A stretch of 64,000 nt of DNA, taken from positions 1-64,000 of the forward strand of contig NZ_KI260546.1 of NCBI RefSeq assembly GCF_000468035.1, in the 5' to 3' direction. This DNA is from Selenomonas sp. oral taxon 892 str. F0426 (GTDB lineage Bacteria > Bacillota > Negativicutes > Selenomonadales > Selenomonadaceae). Shown here in pieces: positions 63,370-64,000 of this stretch. Each line of letters starts with the position of its first letter. Position 1 is the stretch's first letter. The notes under the pieces were generated by a model. The model worked only from the letters and a program-made list of their open reading frames with translations. It did not search any database and was not told where the DNA came from. Made by a program: the position numbers and the translations under genes.

Positions 63370-64000
63370 ATGATCATCTTTCAGCGTATGCAGATATGGG
63401 GTGCGGCGTTCCTTCTTACAGTAGGTCTCGCACTCTCAGGCTGTGGGACAACACAGACGGTGCAGACAAACGAAAATATCGTTGTCGTTTACAACTGTAA
63501 CACGGATGACTGGACGGCTCCTCTTGCCAAAGAGTTCCAAGAGCAGACCGGTATCCAGGTGCAGCTGGTCAGCGGCAGTTCGGGAGAACTCATGACACGT
63601 GTCCGCACGGAGCAGGAGAGCCCACATGGCGATATTATCTGGGGCGGCACAGCAGATGCCTATGTCTTGCTGGAGTCCTATCTGGAGCCCTATGTCTCTC
63701 CTGAAAAGCCTGCGATTTTGCCGGAGTTTGTACGCGCAAACAATGCGTTTTACAATATGGTTATGGATCCTTATGTGATCGCCTACAACACCGATTTGGT
63801 GGGGGAGGCGGACGCACCGAAAGGCTGGCGGGATCTCTTTGATCCCCAGTTTCGCGGGCGCATTGTGATCGCAGATCCAACGAAATCGACATCCTCCTAT
63901 GCTGTACTCATAACGATGATGGATGTTCTTGGCGGTGATTCTGCCGTCATTGGTCAGCTGGCAGATCAGCTTGATGGACGCATTGTTGGCACCTCAGCGG
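63370..64000 (+). CDS. Iron(III)-type ABC substrate-binding lipoprotein, 3' end outside the window
   Basis: The gene runs off the window end; 210 codons are visible. An ATG at 63370 follows GAGGAGGTGTCGC. The signal ends in a lipobox LSGC near residue 25. The mature part starts VVVYNCNTDDWTAPLAKEFQEQTGIQVQLVSGSSGELMTRVRTEQESPHGDIIWGG-type sequence of the AfuA/FutA/PotD-like class, with NTDLVGEADAPKGWRDLFDPQFRGRIVIADP further on. Family members bind iron, but also polyamines, phosphonates or thiamine, so iron is likely and not certain. The operators upstream favour iron control. Permease and ATPase genes should follow beyond the window. Confidence 0.82.
   Translation, partial: MIIFQRMQIWGAAFLLTVGLALSGCGTTQTVQTNENIVVVYNCNTDDWTAPLAKEFQEQTGIQVQLVSGSSGELMTRVRTEQESPHGDIIWGGTADAYVLLESYLEPYVSPEKPAILPEFVRANNAFYNMVMDPYVIAYNTDLVGEADAPKGWRDLFDPQFRGRIVIADPTKSTSSYAVLITMMDVLGGDSAVIGQLADQLDGRIVGTSA

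Overview
The window looks like a chromosome segment of a diderm Firmicute of the Negativicutes, most likely Selenomonas or a close relative. It is G+C rich and combines Firmicute-type housekeeping blocks (infB-rbfA-nrnA-truB, a CEHH-type folE with folP-folB-folK) with outer-membrane biology: four TonB-dependent receptors and a TonB protein. The assignment is inferred from gene content and was not tested by any search. No rRNA, tRNA, CRISPR array or transposase was found.

Layout. Positions 1-13.9 kb are housekeeping: the 3' part of infB, rbfA, nrnA, truB, an M16C metallopeptidase, dapA, a homocysteine methyltransferase, a folate block ending in a FolK-DHFR fusion, ung, and a lipoprotein MsrA-MsrB fusion. 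Positions 14.0-42.5 kb form a tetrapyrrole island headed by a cobalamin riboswitch with a terminator platform. It holds four TonB receptors, four BtuF/FepB-type binding lipoproteins, one BtuCD-type ATPase-permease pair, a TonB protein, a radical SAM/SPASM protein, ChlI-, ChlD- and CobN-like chelatase subunits, a CbiZ-like amidohydrolase, and a NifH/NifD/NifK-like reductase trio without any nif genes. Positions 42.6-53.9 kb carry a soluble PAS chemoreceptor, an amino-acid ABC permease and ATPase, an EamA exporter, a second-type FtsZ, an HD hydrolase, glnS, an ArsB/NhaD-type transporter, a DUF1848 protein, a zinc-ribbon protein with a long leader, and an orphan amino-acid binding lipoprotein. 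Positions 53.9-64 kb hold, on the minus strand, a DUF4143 ATPase with 32-bp-spaced upstream repeats and a uraA-rluA pair, then on the plus strand manA, a DUF2156 protein, leuA, uvrC, and the 5' part of an iron-type binding lipoprotein gene with two operator-like palindromes.

How the island may work. Outer-membrane receptors powered by TonB would bring a metallated tetrapyrrole into the periplasm. Several binding lipoproteins would hand it to one BtuCD-type permease. In the cytoplasm it would meet a three-subunit chelatase-like machine (CobN + ChlI + ChlD), an amidohydrolase that opens corrinoid side chains, a radical SAM enzyme, and an ATP-driven two-component reductase of the kind that reduces tetrapyrrole rings in chlorophyll and F430 synthesis. 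The riboswitch and CbiZ point to a corrinoid. The CobN-like protein beside TonB receptors recalls the HmuS-type proteins of anaerobic haem uptake and would also fit metal removal. This whole combination does not match any characterised pathway I know, and it is the part of the window most worth testing.
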